The notes: a model not told the origin generated them from the letters alone. DNA of 33,828 nucleotides from Vitrella brassicaformis (GCA_001179505.1 CDMY01000201.1:1-33828); one strand, 5' to 3'; counted from the first letter of the stretch, positions 21,466 to 31,358 are shown. Numbers and translations: made by a program.

Positions 21466-24400
21466 TGTGTTCTGCCTGTCGGCTCACCGAAGAGCTCATC
21501 CCATTCGGCCTCGTCGACATACCCCTTCCACGAGCGCAGCCTGCCGCCCCACTTGATGCCCTTGTCGTGAATCCGATGTGGCACCCTGGCAGCTTTGGTC
21601 CACAGGTCCGGGTGCAGGTCCACCCCCGCACCCTCCTCCAGCACCGGACGGCCGGCTGCCTCTCTCTCACTTTCGCCGGCCTCTTCCTTGTCAGACTCGT
21701 CACGCTGCGCGCTGCCCTTGACCTCCTCGTATGGCAGGTCGACAACGCGAAGGTAGGAGTCCAGCTCGAGAGGGTGGGCGCCGAGTCGCTGGCTCTCTTG
21801 GGCCACCTCGTTGCGCAGTTGCAGGGCCTCACGCAGGCCCTCCTTGACGCACTCGACCGCACTCTTGGTCTCGGAGGGCCGGAGGCGCTGCCCAGCTTTG
21901 GCGATCCTCTCGTAATTCGCCCCCATGACGGCGCGGAACTTGGTTGTGGCGGCCTCGTACCGGATGGCGAAGTTGGGGACCTCCTTGCGCTTCTTGCCCT
22001 TGTGAAGCTGCTGGTGGTGGTCCATGAGCTTGCGCAAATAGTCGCGGACGATGGCCTCGAGCTCGTCCCTCTGCTCCTGCGACAGGGGCGCCGGCTCGGG
22101 CGTGTTGCTCCTTCCACTGTGGCCCTTCTCTGTCGTGGGGGCGGGGGCGGGGGAGGCAGGGGAGTTGCGATCGTCATCTGCTGGTGGTGTGGGATCGACG
22201 CCGAAGTCCATCAGCACCTGGTCGTAGCTGGACAGGGGGGGCTGGCCTCGCGCCTGGGCCCGCTGATTGCGACGGACGATAGCCTGCCGTGCCGCGATGC
22301 GACGCCATGCAACACAAGGCAAGGCAAGAAGGAGAATGCAATCAATGCACTCGTGTTGTGTGTTGTGTGTTTGTGTGTCGCCTGCATGCTCTACTGTCCC
22401 TACCTGTTTGAGAGCTTGATCGCACCCGAGTGCGGCCACGTCGAAGTACTCGAACTTCCCTCCCAGGCTCTCACCGCCCACGCCAAACCGATGCTGCGCC
22501 AGGTTGAATGTGATGCTGAGCATGGGGCGGTCGGCGCAGAGCCTCTTCTCGAAGGGCAGGCCGGCCACCAGGTGGCGCTTCAGCGCAGGCAGGACGGCGG
22601 CGGCGATCCGCTGAAACTTGGCGATCTCGGCGTCACGGCCGGGATCTCTGTTCTTGCGTCTTCGCGCAGCGCCCTTCTCTCGATGGCCGAGACGGTTGGC
22701 CAGCGCCTTCTGGACGACGACCTCATGACCCTTCAGCAATGGGACCCCCTGCGCCTCCGCCTGCGTGTTGCGGTCAAGGACGACTTGGCTGAGGGCGTCG
22801 ACAAAGCCGTCGAATGACGCGATCGAGTGCGGCTTGCCCTCCTCAGCCCCCGAAACCCTCGCACGCAGCTCGCGCCGCTCCTCGTCCAGCACGATGCCCA
22901 GTTCGGTGCCGTCGCTCCTGATCTGCTCCTGCAGCATGGCCAGGAACTTGCGGGCAAGCAGCGTCAGCTCGTCCGGTGTCCCTTCCTTCCCCTTGAGTGA
23001 GGGTCTCGACGGGTGCGGCCCGTTGAGATGGTCCAACCCATCGATGGTCTCGACGCTGTCGCCCTCCCACTCGTCCTCACGACCGTCGATCAGGTGGCCG
23101 TATGACGTCCACAGGTGCGCCCCCAGATGGGCAGCACGCCGGTTGCGGGCTATCAGGGCCTTTCGCAGCGCCGCCACCACGCCGTGTTTGGCCACGCTGA
23201 ACGTCTCCACAGGCTGTTTGTGGTGCTCCACCACGAAGTGGCCGTCTTTGTACTGGAGCGTCATCGTGGTGCGGCTGCCTTGCTGGTACTTCTGGTGGAT
23301 TTCGCGCATCAGACACTGGGCCAGGCGGTCGGAGGTTGACGAGCCAGCGCTGCTGTGGCTGCCAGTGCCGTGTGGGATGTCGCCTGGTCGATTGGTTGCA
23401 GAACGGGGTAAGGAGCGGCCTGGCTCGGTGACGGGGATGCCCAGGACTTCCTCGTAGCCCACGATGGGCGGGGAGATGAGTCGATTGCGCTCCTCTACCA
23501 CTCTGACAAACGCACAATCACCAGGCAGCCACAGTCGATCAACGTTGTCCCCTCACCCCCTCCATTTGTCCTTCCTCCTCACCATACCGTTTAAGGGCCT
23601 CGCTCACTCCCAGCTCCCGGGTGACTGACACAGGTTTGCCAAACACCAGCTCCCCATCCGACTTCCTCTTGTGCCGCGTCCGGAACCGCAGCCTCACGGC
23701 CTTTGACGACCCCAGCATCTCCACGCCCAGCTCCTTGCGCGCTGGCAGCAGCTTCCTGAAGCCGTCCAGCAGCCCCTCGGCGTCTTTGATGGCCTGCTGC
23801 ATGAATGCTTGGTCGAGGGACTCGTCGCTCTCGGCGGTGGCGCTCCGCTCGCTCGGCTGGGGGGACGCATGGGCTGCATTGGGGGAGGAAGACTGCTGCT
23901 GATGCACTTGCTGTGGTGGTGGTGATGGTGGTGATGGTGGTGGTGAGGTGGTGTCGGGGGGAGGCTGAGGCGGCTGCGTGTCGGCCGCCGACGGTTGTTG
24001 GTGCGGCTGCGGGTGTCGCTTGTTCGGCTGCTGTGCTTTTTGTTGCCTCTTGATGGTGACGTCGAAGATGTGCAGCAGCTCGTACACGGCCGACTCGTCT
24101 TGCTCCTCAATGGCGGCCTTCAGACACACGATGGGACCCTATCGGATCGACCAAGCCAAGCAACACCAGACACACATGATACAGACAGACAGGGATGGGA
24201 AGACAGGATGCATTGCACGTAATGCGAGTGAGTGGTTTGCATTTGTACAGACGTACGTACGTCTTCCGTTTCGTGAAGGTCCATCCCCTTGGCCCTCTCG
24301 TAGATGGCCGTCTTGGCCATGTCAAAACCCTTCCCGCCGTCCACAAACGCCCTGCATGCACCGCACCCGCGAGACAAACAGTGTCTGCCTTTGTGTCTGT

Positions 24401-24525
24401 CACTCTCTCTGCACACACAATCATCCACGACCGGGCGCGGCGCACCTGCTGGCTTGCTCCGGTCCGAACCATCTCTCGGTCAGCGCATTAAGGGCGGCTT
24501 TCGAGTACTCCTCCTCGTCCGCCAT
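17194..24525 (-). CDS. Giant protein with about 14 tandem AP2-like modules
   Basis: Seven exons join in frame: 24446-24525, 24261-24351, 23583-24138, 22404-23500, 21488-22283, 20468-21374 and 17194-20383. They give 2,238 residues and a TGA stop. A helical N-terminal domain (from MADEEEYSKAALNAL through AFVDGGKGFDMAKTA to HIFDVTIK) precedes a Gln/Pro linker. Then come about 14 modules of roughly 70-120 residues. Each has a leading helix (often AYL..L or Y....L), one or two strands (LGIVFDDKKHRFVVTV type), and a closing helix of the form G..AL..AI..RN, often followed by G.P...GYEE. Thirteen of 14 carry the Arg-Asn. Module 6 (residues about 835-920) has a near-canonical AP2 ending, FSATKHGFLAARELALDYV. 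Basic linkers (GKKRKE, NRKRKA, GSKRAR) suggest the nucleus. The likely role is a DNA-binding or chromatin scaffold; this is inference. The exon 4 acceptor has tandem AG|AG (23501-23504), and only the second keeps the frame. Intron 4 (22284-22403) is 120 nt with no in-frame stop. Confidence 0.78.
21235..21610 (-). other. Near-canonical AP2 domain, split by an intron
   Basis: This is module 6 of the giant protein. Strand segments (RVPHRIHDKGIKWGG, then LRSWKGYVD) come from exon 5. The hallmark FSATKHGFLAARELALDY helix comes from exon 6. The intron at 21375-21487 lies between them. ApiAP2-type domains typically show the pattern FSxxKxGxxxAxxLA, which is met here. Confidence 0.65.
21429..21470. 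repeat. Compound CT/GT microsatellite in an intron
   Basis: CT repeat followed by GT repeat within the intron that splits the AP2 domain. Its length could vary between strains. Confidence 0.85.
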
Positions 24526-24811
24526 TCACTGCACGCCCCTCTGCCTCACACACGGAAACCGCCCCGCAGGCCAGATGGAGGGCGGAGTGCGCCTGCCCCG
24601 TCACCGCCACTGCACGGCAGAAGTCCTCAGAGCCCACGGGCCGTCAAGGGTGGACGAATGCCGCAGATCTCCTCAACCGCATGCTAGAGAGGGCCGGGTA
24701 AGAGGCAAGATATCTGTGGCTTCCTGTCTGTCTGGTCGAGCTAAGGGGATGACGCCGCGCCCGTAGAGAGGTGGAAAGGCCGTCGAACGCTCCTTTTTTC
24801 CCCTCCCTTGG
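24526..24811. promoter_or_regulatory. Divergent promoter between the AP2-repeat gene and the RING E3 gene
   Basis: A 286-nt interval with both ATGs facing outward. A T-run (CCTTTTTTCCCC, about 24791-24803) lies just upstream of the plus-strand ATG. No other element was recognised. Confidence 0.4.
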
Positions 24812-27305
24812 ATGCTTCAAGCTCGCAGCGAGAGAGTTTTCCAGCCGTCGAGTTTTGCCTTCCCACTCTCTCCTCGGTGGCAACAGAGCCGGCGAATGGG
24901 TAGGATGGACATCCCGCTGATGGAGGATCTCCCCCCCGGCGCCCACAACACGCTGGTGATAGCGCTGATAGTGTTTGTGGTGCTATGGATCACCAAGATC
25001 ACCATCCAGACGCTGCGGCTGTTCGAGCTGCACCAGAAGATCCTCACGCAGGAGGCCCTCTACCTTGACGGCATGAGCAGCTACGCCAAGGACTTCCAGC
25101 GGCTCGTCCGTGCGCACTTCAACCAGATCCTCCGCATGCGCCGCACCGTCCCCCCCACAACCGTCCCGCGTGTCTCGGTCTTCGTCGCCGTCGATGCCGC
25201 CTCACTGCGGGTCGTCTCGGACACTTCACCAGGCCACGGGGCGAGAGTCGGCGTGCAGTTCCGCTTTGATGCCTCGGTGCCCTGCTCCATCACCCTCTAC
25301 TGGGGAGCATCGCTGCATCTCCTGCATCGGCTCCTCAAGGTGGTCGAGGAGCCGCCCGAGAGCGCCTCTGAGCGGGAGCGGGCAGCCAGCCGCACGGCGC
25401 TTCGCAACCTGCTGTACCTGAGCTCGATTCGCGTCGACCAGCCAACCACACCCCCGCCCACCCAGGGTCCCATGGCCGCGCTGGGCACCGGCGTGACCAA
25501 CGGCCTTCGGTTGCTCGGCCAGCGCGGCCGCCCTGCACAGGCGGCCGACTCAACACGGTCGCTTTTGGAGATGGAGGAGATCGACGCCTCCAACAACGGC
25601 GGCAATGCGAGTGCCAGCTCGGCCAGTTCCCAGGCCGAGAGGGACCAGCCCACGTGGTTTGCCAACGGCAAGTACGTCGACAAGTCGCGCGAGGCCTTCT
25701 TCCAGTCGGGGGCGGGGCAGCTCTACGAGACACCGCCGGCAGAGATGATCGACTACAGCACCCTCAGGGCCATGGACACATTCGCGGTGGCCGCCCCGTC
25801 AGGCGGTGCTGGCGCCAGCAGCGCCGCGGCAGCCGAGGCGACCACCCCGTCAGACACCACGAATCAGGACCTGCAGGTGCCGCTGGTCATCATTGCGACG
25901 GGGCAGCGGTCGAGAGCCACATCGGCGTCTCTGGGGTCCATCGGCGGCGTGCCGATAGCGGAGGGTTACTGCCAGGTGACCGTGGTGCGTTTCAAGCCCG
26001 GCGAAGACCCCAATGTGCCCGCGGCCGAGGTGGTGCGTCAGGTGGTGCTGTGCAGCCGGGTGGGCAACGGTGCGATGGGCGGTGACGGGGGGCCGCTGGG
26101 GCCGCTGGGGCCGCAGGAGGCGAAGGACATCTATGGGTTGGAGGACGAGCATGACAGGGACTGCCTGATCTGCATGGCCAACCCCAAGGACGCCATGCTG
26201 CTGCCATGTCGACACTGCACGCTCTGCTACTGCTGCCTGCGATCACTCCGACAGGTAGGTATACAGACAGACAAACAGCCAGACACACCAACAGATGGAG
26301 GAATCAATATCATGCAGCACACTCGTTTCTTGTATGTATCTGTCTGTGTGCCCCCAGGAGCGTTGTCCCCTCTGTCGCGTCAACTTCTCGAGTTTCATCA
26401 CCTTCCCGATCCGCAAGGACCCCACACCCCGCCGCGGCGGCTCCGGCTCGTCCAACAATTCGCCATCCAACAGACCAGACAGAGGCAACCCGCCCCAGCC
26501 ACCGGGTGGCAACAACGGCGGAGGGGGTGATGACCGCTCCTGCGGGCCCCCCGGTCCTCCCGGAGGATCGCCTGGTCGACGGCCTGATGGGGGCGGAGGA
26601 GGCGGCGGGTCAGGAGGAGACAGAAGGCAACGCGACTCGACAAACCGGTCTGGCGGCGGGCTGATGGGGCGGCTGAGGGCACTGACGGGCCAGCGACACG
26701 ATGATGAGGCGTCAGTGAGCGGTGGAGGGTTCCTTGGCGTCAATCTGGGTCTCTTCCACTCCCTGCCGGGCATCAGCGGGTCCTGGGGCGGCGGGGCCAC
26801 CGGCAACTCGAGCGATGTGACGCCCCTCCTGAACCACGGCGCCCCCTCTGCGCCTATGAGCTCCCCTGCGGTGGCGGACCGCTCAACCGCAGATATCCTC
26901 GCGGCCAGACCACCACACGCGCCCACCATCAATGTGGAGCTGGGAGGGCTTCTGTCGTCTTCCCGTCCGGACAGCAAGAAGGCACACGAGGGAGGGGGGC
27001 TGGGGATGGCCACCGGTGCGTCTGGGGCGGCGATGAATGGCGGCGTGTACACACAGGCGACGGCGAGTGGCAGCGGGAGTGGGGGTGCGAGTGATGAGGA
27101 GCTGTATGAGGACGCCGAAGAGGCGGATGACGTGGAGGAGGGCATGGGGGTGCGGCTGCTGAGCCACGCTGCTGCTGCAGCACCAGCACCGGCACCGGCC
27201 ACAGGCACAGCCACGGCAGGTGATGGGAGGCGGAAGGTGGTCAAGGAGGAGGCGTGTGGCGGTGGGGGCCGCGCCATCTTAATGAGTGGGAGAGATGTCG
27301 TCTGA
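24812..27305 (+). CDS. Membrane-anchored RING E3 ubiquitin ligase, MGRN1/RNF157/LOG2-like
   Basis: Two exons, 24812-26254 and 26358-27305, give 796 residues from the first ATG or 768 from the in-frame ATG at 24896 (MGRMDIPL), which may be the real start. Numbering here uses 24896. A transmembrane segment lies at about residues 17-38 (NTLVIALIVFVVLWITKIT). The middle region matches the MGRN1-family beta domain: SLRVVSD, then VGVQFRFDASVPCSITLYWG, then VPLVIIATGQ and a short FKPGEDPN segment. It leads into DIYGLEDEHD and a C3HC4 RING (C423-LIC, PCRHCTLCYCC, RCPLC) that is split by the intron at 26255-26357. After the RING is ITFPIRK, then about 300 Gly/Pro/Ser-rich residues ending in an acidic patch (EELYEDAEEADDVEEG). 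The family transfers ubiquitin from an E2 to substrates. MGRN1 itself is usually N-myristoylated and has no membrane helix, so the anchor is unusual. Confidence 0.85.
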
Positions 27306-28270
27306 CTGATCGATCGACGTGGGATGGGACAGACAGACAGACAGACAGATTGGCGACGTCGCGCGTTTTTCCTTTTGCGTGTGGATGCAGTTGCATTGTG
27401 CCCACATTTGTCATCTGCGCGTTCTTTCATTTCTCTCACGTCGCGTGCCTCTGTCTGTCCATTCAGGCCAGCAGCCGCGAAGGGGCACACACAGCTGCAC
27501 GTTCGCGTGAGGGGGTAGAAAGGGACAGAGCAGATGACGAACAGGCAGACAGCTGAATGTGTGTATGTGTGTGTATTGGCGTGGGTGGCTGGGCTGGGTA
27601 GACACGGACGCCCACCTCGTTGGTTGCCGAGTCAGTCGAGGCCATCTCTTTTTCTGATGGATAGCGACCATCCCATCCACAGACAGATTTCATGCATCAA
27701 GCACTGACTGAGACTGACTGCATGTGATGGATGTGTTGATTGATGTCAACCTTCTGACACTGACGAACGAGCAGCAGAGTCGAGTCCCCCCGCACCACAT
27801 CCCTATCATTCGTAAGTATGCAACTATGCATCAAGACCTGCACAACCAGGTAGGCACACACACACACAGTACATAATTCCTAGCCACACACGCAAGTGAC
27901 ATGCATGACAAAATTCCCCTTCAGTCAGTTAGTCAGACGCTGCCACTATGAATGAAGGTCTGTCTCCTCTCTCAGCTGCCTTAGACAGGCATTTATGCAG
28001 ACAGATATTGGGGGCACGCAGGCACGCAGGCAGCCAGGCAGGCAGCCTCTTTTGGACCTGCTCTCAACGCAACGCAACTAGTCCGTCAGTACCACAAACC
28101 TTAATTATTTCCCCACGAACCCATTCGCTCATAGTATCAGCCCACTGGCTGACCTGACATACAGATTCGCATACACTCCTGTGGGGTCGACTTAGAATGA
28201 ATGGCGAAAAAACCGTCGGTCAGTGCGATCATCCACTGTCATCTCCTCCCATGCCTCGTCTCAGCCTCAG
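27306..28270. other. Convergent intergenic region, no gene recognised
   Basis: About 965 nt between two 3' ends. It contains a CAGA repeat at about 27330-27351, TGTG-rich DNA at 27558-27574 and CACGCAGG/CAGG-type repeats at about 28014-28047. Open frames are repeat-derived and lack domain features. Confidence 0.45.
28014..28047. repeat. GGCACGCA/GGCA tandem repeat
   Basis: Short tandem units of GCACGCAG passing into GGCA repeats, in the convergent spacer. Confidence 0.7.
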
Positions 28271-29171
28271 TCAGTGTGCCATCTTCCCCCCCTCAGCTTT
28301 CAACGGTAGTGTGTTCAGCAGCTCGCTGCTGCTGATAATCCTGTAGTAGCACGGTCCCTCATCCGAGTAAAAGACGTCGCTCACCACACACTCCCGATCC
28401 AGACCCACACTGCGGGCCAGCTGCACCTCCCCCGTGCTGCTCACATAGTGGTACACCTCGGTCCTCTCGGCACGAAAGCCATACACCGACCGCAGAAACC
28501 CTCCAAAAGGCAGGCCCTCACACTGCGGCGATGGCTGTGCGTCTGACGCCGGCTGTGCGGGCAGACAGGCCATGGCCGCGCGGCAGGTCGGGGCGATGGT
28601 TGACCTGAACAGGTATACGGGCTCGATGGCCCCTGCTGCTGCCGGTGGTGATGCAGCGGTCGGTGCGAGGAATGTGGGTGGTGCGGGTGAGAGGGGCAGG
28701 ATGCCGAGAGTCGTCGAGCACGATGGCGAGTCAGAGAAGACCATATACCGATACTCTGTGGCCGTGCGGTGATGGAACGAGGGCGTCCTCGAGGCGAGCT
28801 CTGCACACACATACCAGTCACCAGCCAGCAATGACCCCCACTTCATCATCGCTTTTCCACTATCGTCCTCACTCACTTCTGTGCCACCCCTTGGCAGCGG
28901 CCCTTTTCCCCTGATGCTGCCCAAACCAGGCATACTCGACAATGACAGTGAGGCAAATGGCCATGATGGTGACGGGAATGAGCATTGGGAAGCAGGCCCT
29001 GAGGAGCATGGCCCCGTGCAGCTTGGGCAGCGGCGGTGGCGGCCGCCGCTTGCGGTGGGCGGGCCACACCGTGGGGCTCATGGGAGGGTGCCGCCCGTCG
29101 AAGGGAGAGGTGATGGTGTAGGCCGCGATTTGCAGGAGCTGCTTGGCTGTCAGACGACGACGCATCACCAT
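28271..29171 (-). CDS. Single-pass membrane protein of unknown function
   Basis: Two exons, 28877-29171 and 28271-28800, are joined by a 76-nt GT-AG intron (donor GTGAGT, acceptor TGTGCAG). They give 274 residues. ATGs at 29255 and 29165 are alternatives. Residues 55-79 form a strong hydrophobic helix (AMLLRACFPMLIPVTIMAIC onward), preceded by a basic, proline-rich stretch (KRRPPPPLPK). A type II orientation with the N-terminus in the cytosol is likely. The distal part has conserved-looking segments: ATEYRYMVFSDSP, IEPVYLFRSTIAPTCR, VYHYVSSTG and SDEGPCYYRIISSSELLNTL. Several cysteines there could form disulphides. I do not recognise the family. The gene is divergent to, and shares a short promoter with, the Gln-rich protein gene. 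Confidence 0.6.
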
Positions 29172-29294
29172 CAAACATCGAGGAACTGAATCAAAGCGGC
29201 AGGAACGACATAGAACAACAGCGCATCTTGCACACTGTAGAGAAAGCTCGCGCACAACGGCTGACGCGCCTCCACCGCCGACCTCATCGCTGCC
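29172..29294. promoter_or_regulatory. Short divergent promoter between the membrane protein and Gln-rich protein genes
   Basis: Only 123 nt separate the assumed ATGs (39 nt if the minus-strand start is at 29255). Both genes probably share a bidirectional promoter. No specific motif was recognised. Confidence 0.4.
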
Positions 29295-29764
29295 ATGTAT
29301 TCATCATACCAGTCCAGCGGTGTTTATCCGATGGGGTACCCGACGGGTAACTACCCGTCCCAGGCCGGCTTCACCACCACCCAGCACCAGAGATACCAAG
29401 CACTCTCACAAAACATGATGCACCTACAGCAACAACAGCAGCAACCGTACCTCCAGATGCCCCAACAACAACAGCAACAGCAGCAGAAGCCACAAGCACA
29501 GCCCCATGCAGCACAAACACAGCTACAAGCACAGGAACTGACCAGGACCAGTGCGGCCCATCGGGCGGAGCGAGCGAGTATGGGGGCGCCTTCCCGCGTG
29601 GGCATGGGTATCGGTAGGGCTGGGGCTGCAGCTGAGGGTTACGCGCGTGGGGCGGAGGGGACAGCACAGGGGCAGAGGGAGTACCGCAGCGCGGCTATAA
29701 CGGCAAAACAGACATCAGACATGTGAGGGAAATGATGAATGAAATGGTGGTGTTGTCTCCCGCA

Positions 29765-29803
<39 letters not shown>

Positions 29804-31358
29804 TGACTCAGACACGCCGGCAAGCAACTGAAGACCTTGGTGACCAAGCCAGCTCCAGGGGTGAGCAAGGACAAGCCAGACTAATACGCGAGATACACTG
29901 ACGCGTCGCTGTACATGCCGATTGCAGGGTGGTGGTGTGCCACAGCGTCCAATTGGGGCCGGAGGCCAGACGGCTACCCCAGACGATTTGTTGGGATCGC
30001 AGCAGTCATGGGTCGGTTCACCGAAAGGAACAAGACAGACATGTCTCTTACGTCACACGCAGCTGCGTGTGTGTGTGCTGCATGCGATGCGTTGCAGGTC
30101 GACAGTTCGTTGATGCACCTGAAGATGCTCGTGGATGCCAGGCTGGCGGCGACGGAGGTCGGGCAGGTGAAGAGGAGCTACACAGCCTTCTTGAACGCTC
30201 TCAAGTCTCACATAGAAGAGGCGCAGACATGGCAACACCAGACACCACGGGTGGGTGACTTGACTGACCACCCGGTCAGCCGCGCCGCGTATATGCAGCG
30301 GGGTTTCCCTGCTGTGTGTGAGACAGATTGTGGACAGGCTATCGGTCGTCAGGGCGTCGCTCAAGCCCATGGTCACTGCGGATTTGCGCGATCAGTTCCC
30401 CACTATCTACATTTTGACGGTGCGGGCCCTCAACTGCATCGCCGCCAAGGCTGCCGAATGCGCCAGACCAGCCAGGCCAGACGGTGGCGACAAGGCCGCG
30501 ACTCAGGCAAGCATTAGGAGAATGCTCGATGGGCAATGGCGGTGGGCGCGGCGCAAGAATGTGGCTCGTGTGCGTTGGTTGCATTGCATCATCAGGGCGC
30601 CGAGGGTGCGGAGGAGCCTCCTGCCGAGGACGCAACGAACGTGGATAAGCAGAAGTACTTCTACTCGACGCTGATGAAGCTCAAGCTGGACCTGATAGAC
30701 ACCGAGAGGACCCGGCGGGACACCATGAGCGACATCTGGCAGCATGTGCTGGTGAGCGAGGTTGGCCAAAGCGACACCACTGGCTCGTTTCCATGTGTGG
30801 GCATCTTGTTGGTCTCCCTCCCTGGTGCTGCCTGCCATGTGTGCTGTGCAGGCAAGGGGTCTGCCTGTGTCTGACTACGAAAAATGGTGCGTCGCGCAGC
30901 TCGGCGGGGCTTCAGCGTTCAAACCCAACTCGTGGGTTGCCAAGAAATACGGTCGACCCATCACTTCAAAAGGTCAGCGAAAGACAGACACATTGATGAT
31001 GCACCAACACATACCTCCTGTGCGTGCAGCAGTTGAGGGGTATCCGCCGCCGCCGCAGCAGCAGCAACAGCAACAGCAACAGCAGCCGCCATACGTCGCC
31101 CCCCCTCAGCGGCCCGTGACAACGAGCACGACAGCAGGTGGTCAGCTCTCGCACACCTTCGCCCCTGGGTCGTTCGCGGCTGCCCGTGCTGCATGGGCTG
31201 GGGGTGACTATGGGCAGCAGCCACAGCCGTCTTATCATCATCCTGCGGCAGCAGCAGCAGCAGCAGCAGCAGCAGTTGAGTATCCGTCATCGCACCATCA
31301 TCAGGCGGCCATGGGTGTGGGTGGGTATCGGGGGCAGGTGTATGGTGCTAGGAGATAG
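29295..31358 (+). CDS. Gln-rich protein with helical core and Ala/His tail, function unknown
   Basis: Eight exons join in frame: 29295-29722, 29812-29860, 29928-30011, 30098-30250, 30327-30506, 30596-30751, 30852-30972 and 31030-31358. They give 499 residues. The N-terminus is Tyr/Gln-rich, with runs of 6-8 Gln around residues 45-65, and looks prion-like or disordered. The middle (about 200-390) is helical and better ordered: MHLKMLVDARLAATEVGQV, SYTAFLNALKSHIEEAQTW, IVDRLSVVRASLKPMVTADL, KQKYFYSTLMKLKLDLIDTE and DYEKWCVAQLGG. The tail has PPPP(Q)n, ten Ala and SHHHQ. The intron at 30507-30595 appears to be GC-AG (CAG|GCAAGC), since no GT donor in a usable phase gives a normal-sized intron. 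The family is not recognised. Gln-rich flanks around a helical core occur in RNA granule, COPII and endocytic adaptors, but nothing specific ties it to one of these. Confidence 0.65.
29767..29800. repeat. GT dinucleotide microsatellite in intron 1 of the Gln-rich protein gene
   Basis: About 17 GT units lie just before the acceptor. This fits the habit of introns here to carry TG runs near the 3' splice site. Confidence 0.9.
30507..30595 (+). other. Probable GC-AG intron in the Gln-rich protein gene
   Basis: The donor is CAG|GCAAGC and the acceptor ATCAG. The intron is 89 nt, a typical size here, and phase 0 on both sides. The flanking frames differ, so an intron is required. The only in-phase GT nearby (AAT|GTGGCT) would give a 35-nt intron. 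Confidence 0.6.

Larger units (their letters stand above)
17194..23790 (-). repeat. Array of 14 degenerate AP2-like protein modules
   Basis: Approximate module positions in protein order: 1, 23440-23790; 2, 23080-23340; 3, 22710-22960; 4, 22200-22640; 5, 21730-22075; 6, 21235-21610; 7, 20805-21010; 8, 20330-20725; 9, 19918-20235; 10, 19200-19545; 11, 18733-19065; 12, 18270-18590; 13, 17565-17900; 14, 17194-17523. Shared positions are a hydrophobic leading helix, a strand with L-I/L-x-(Y/F/W)-(D/E), and a closing helix ending R-N. Examples of the closing helix are VAALRKALIARN, LLAALYQAVSCRN, GALQRAIAHRN and GLREAIACRN. The copies are strongly diverged and are not visible as DNA repeats. Confidence 0.7.
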
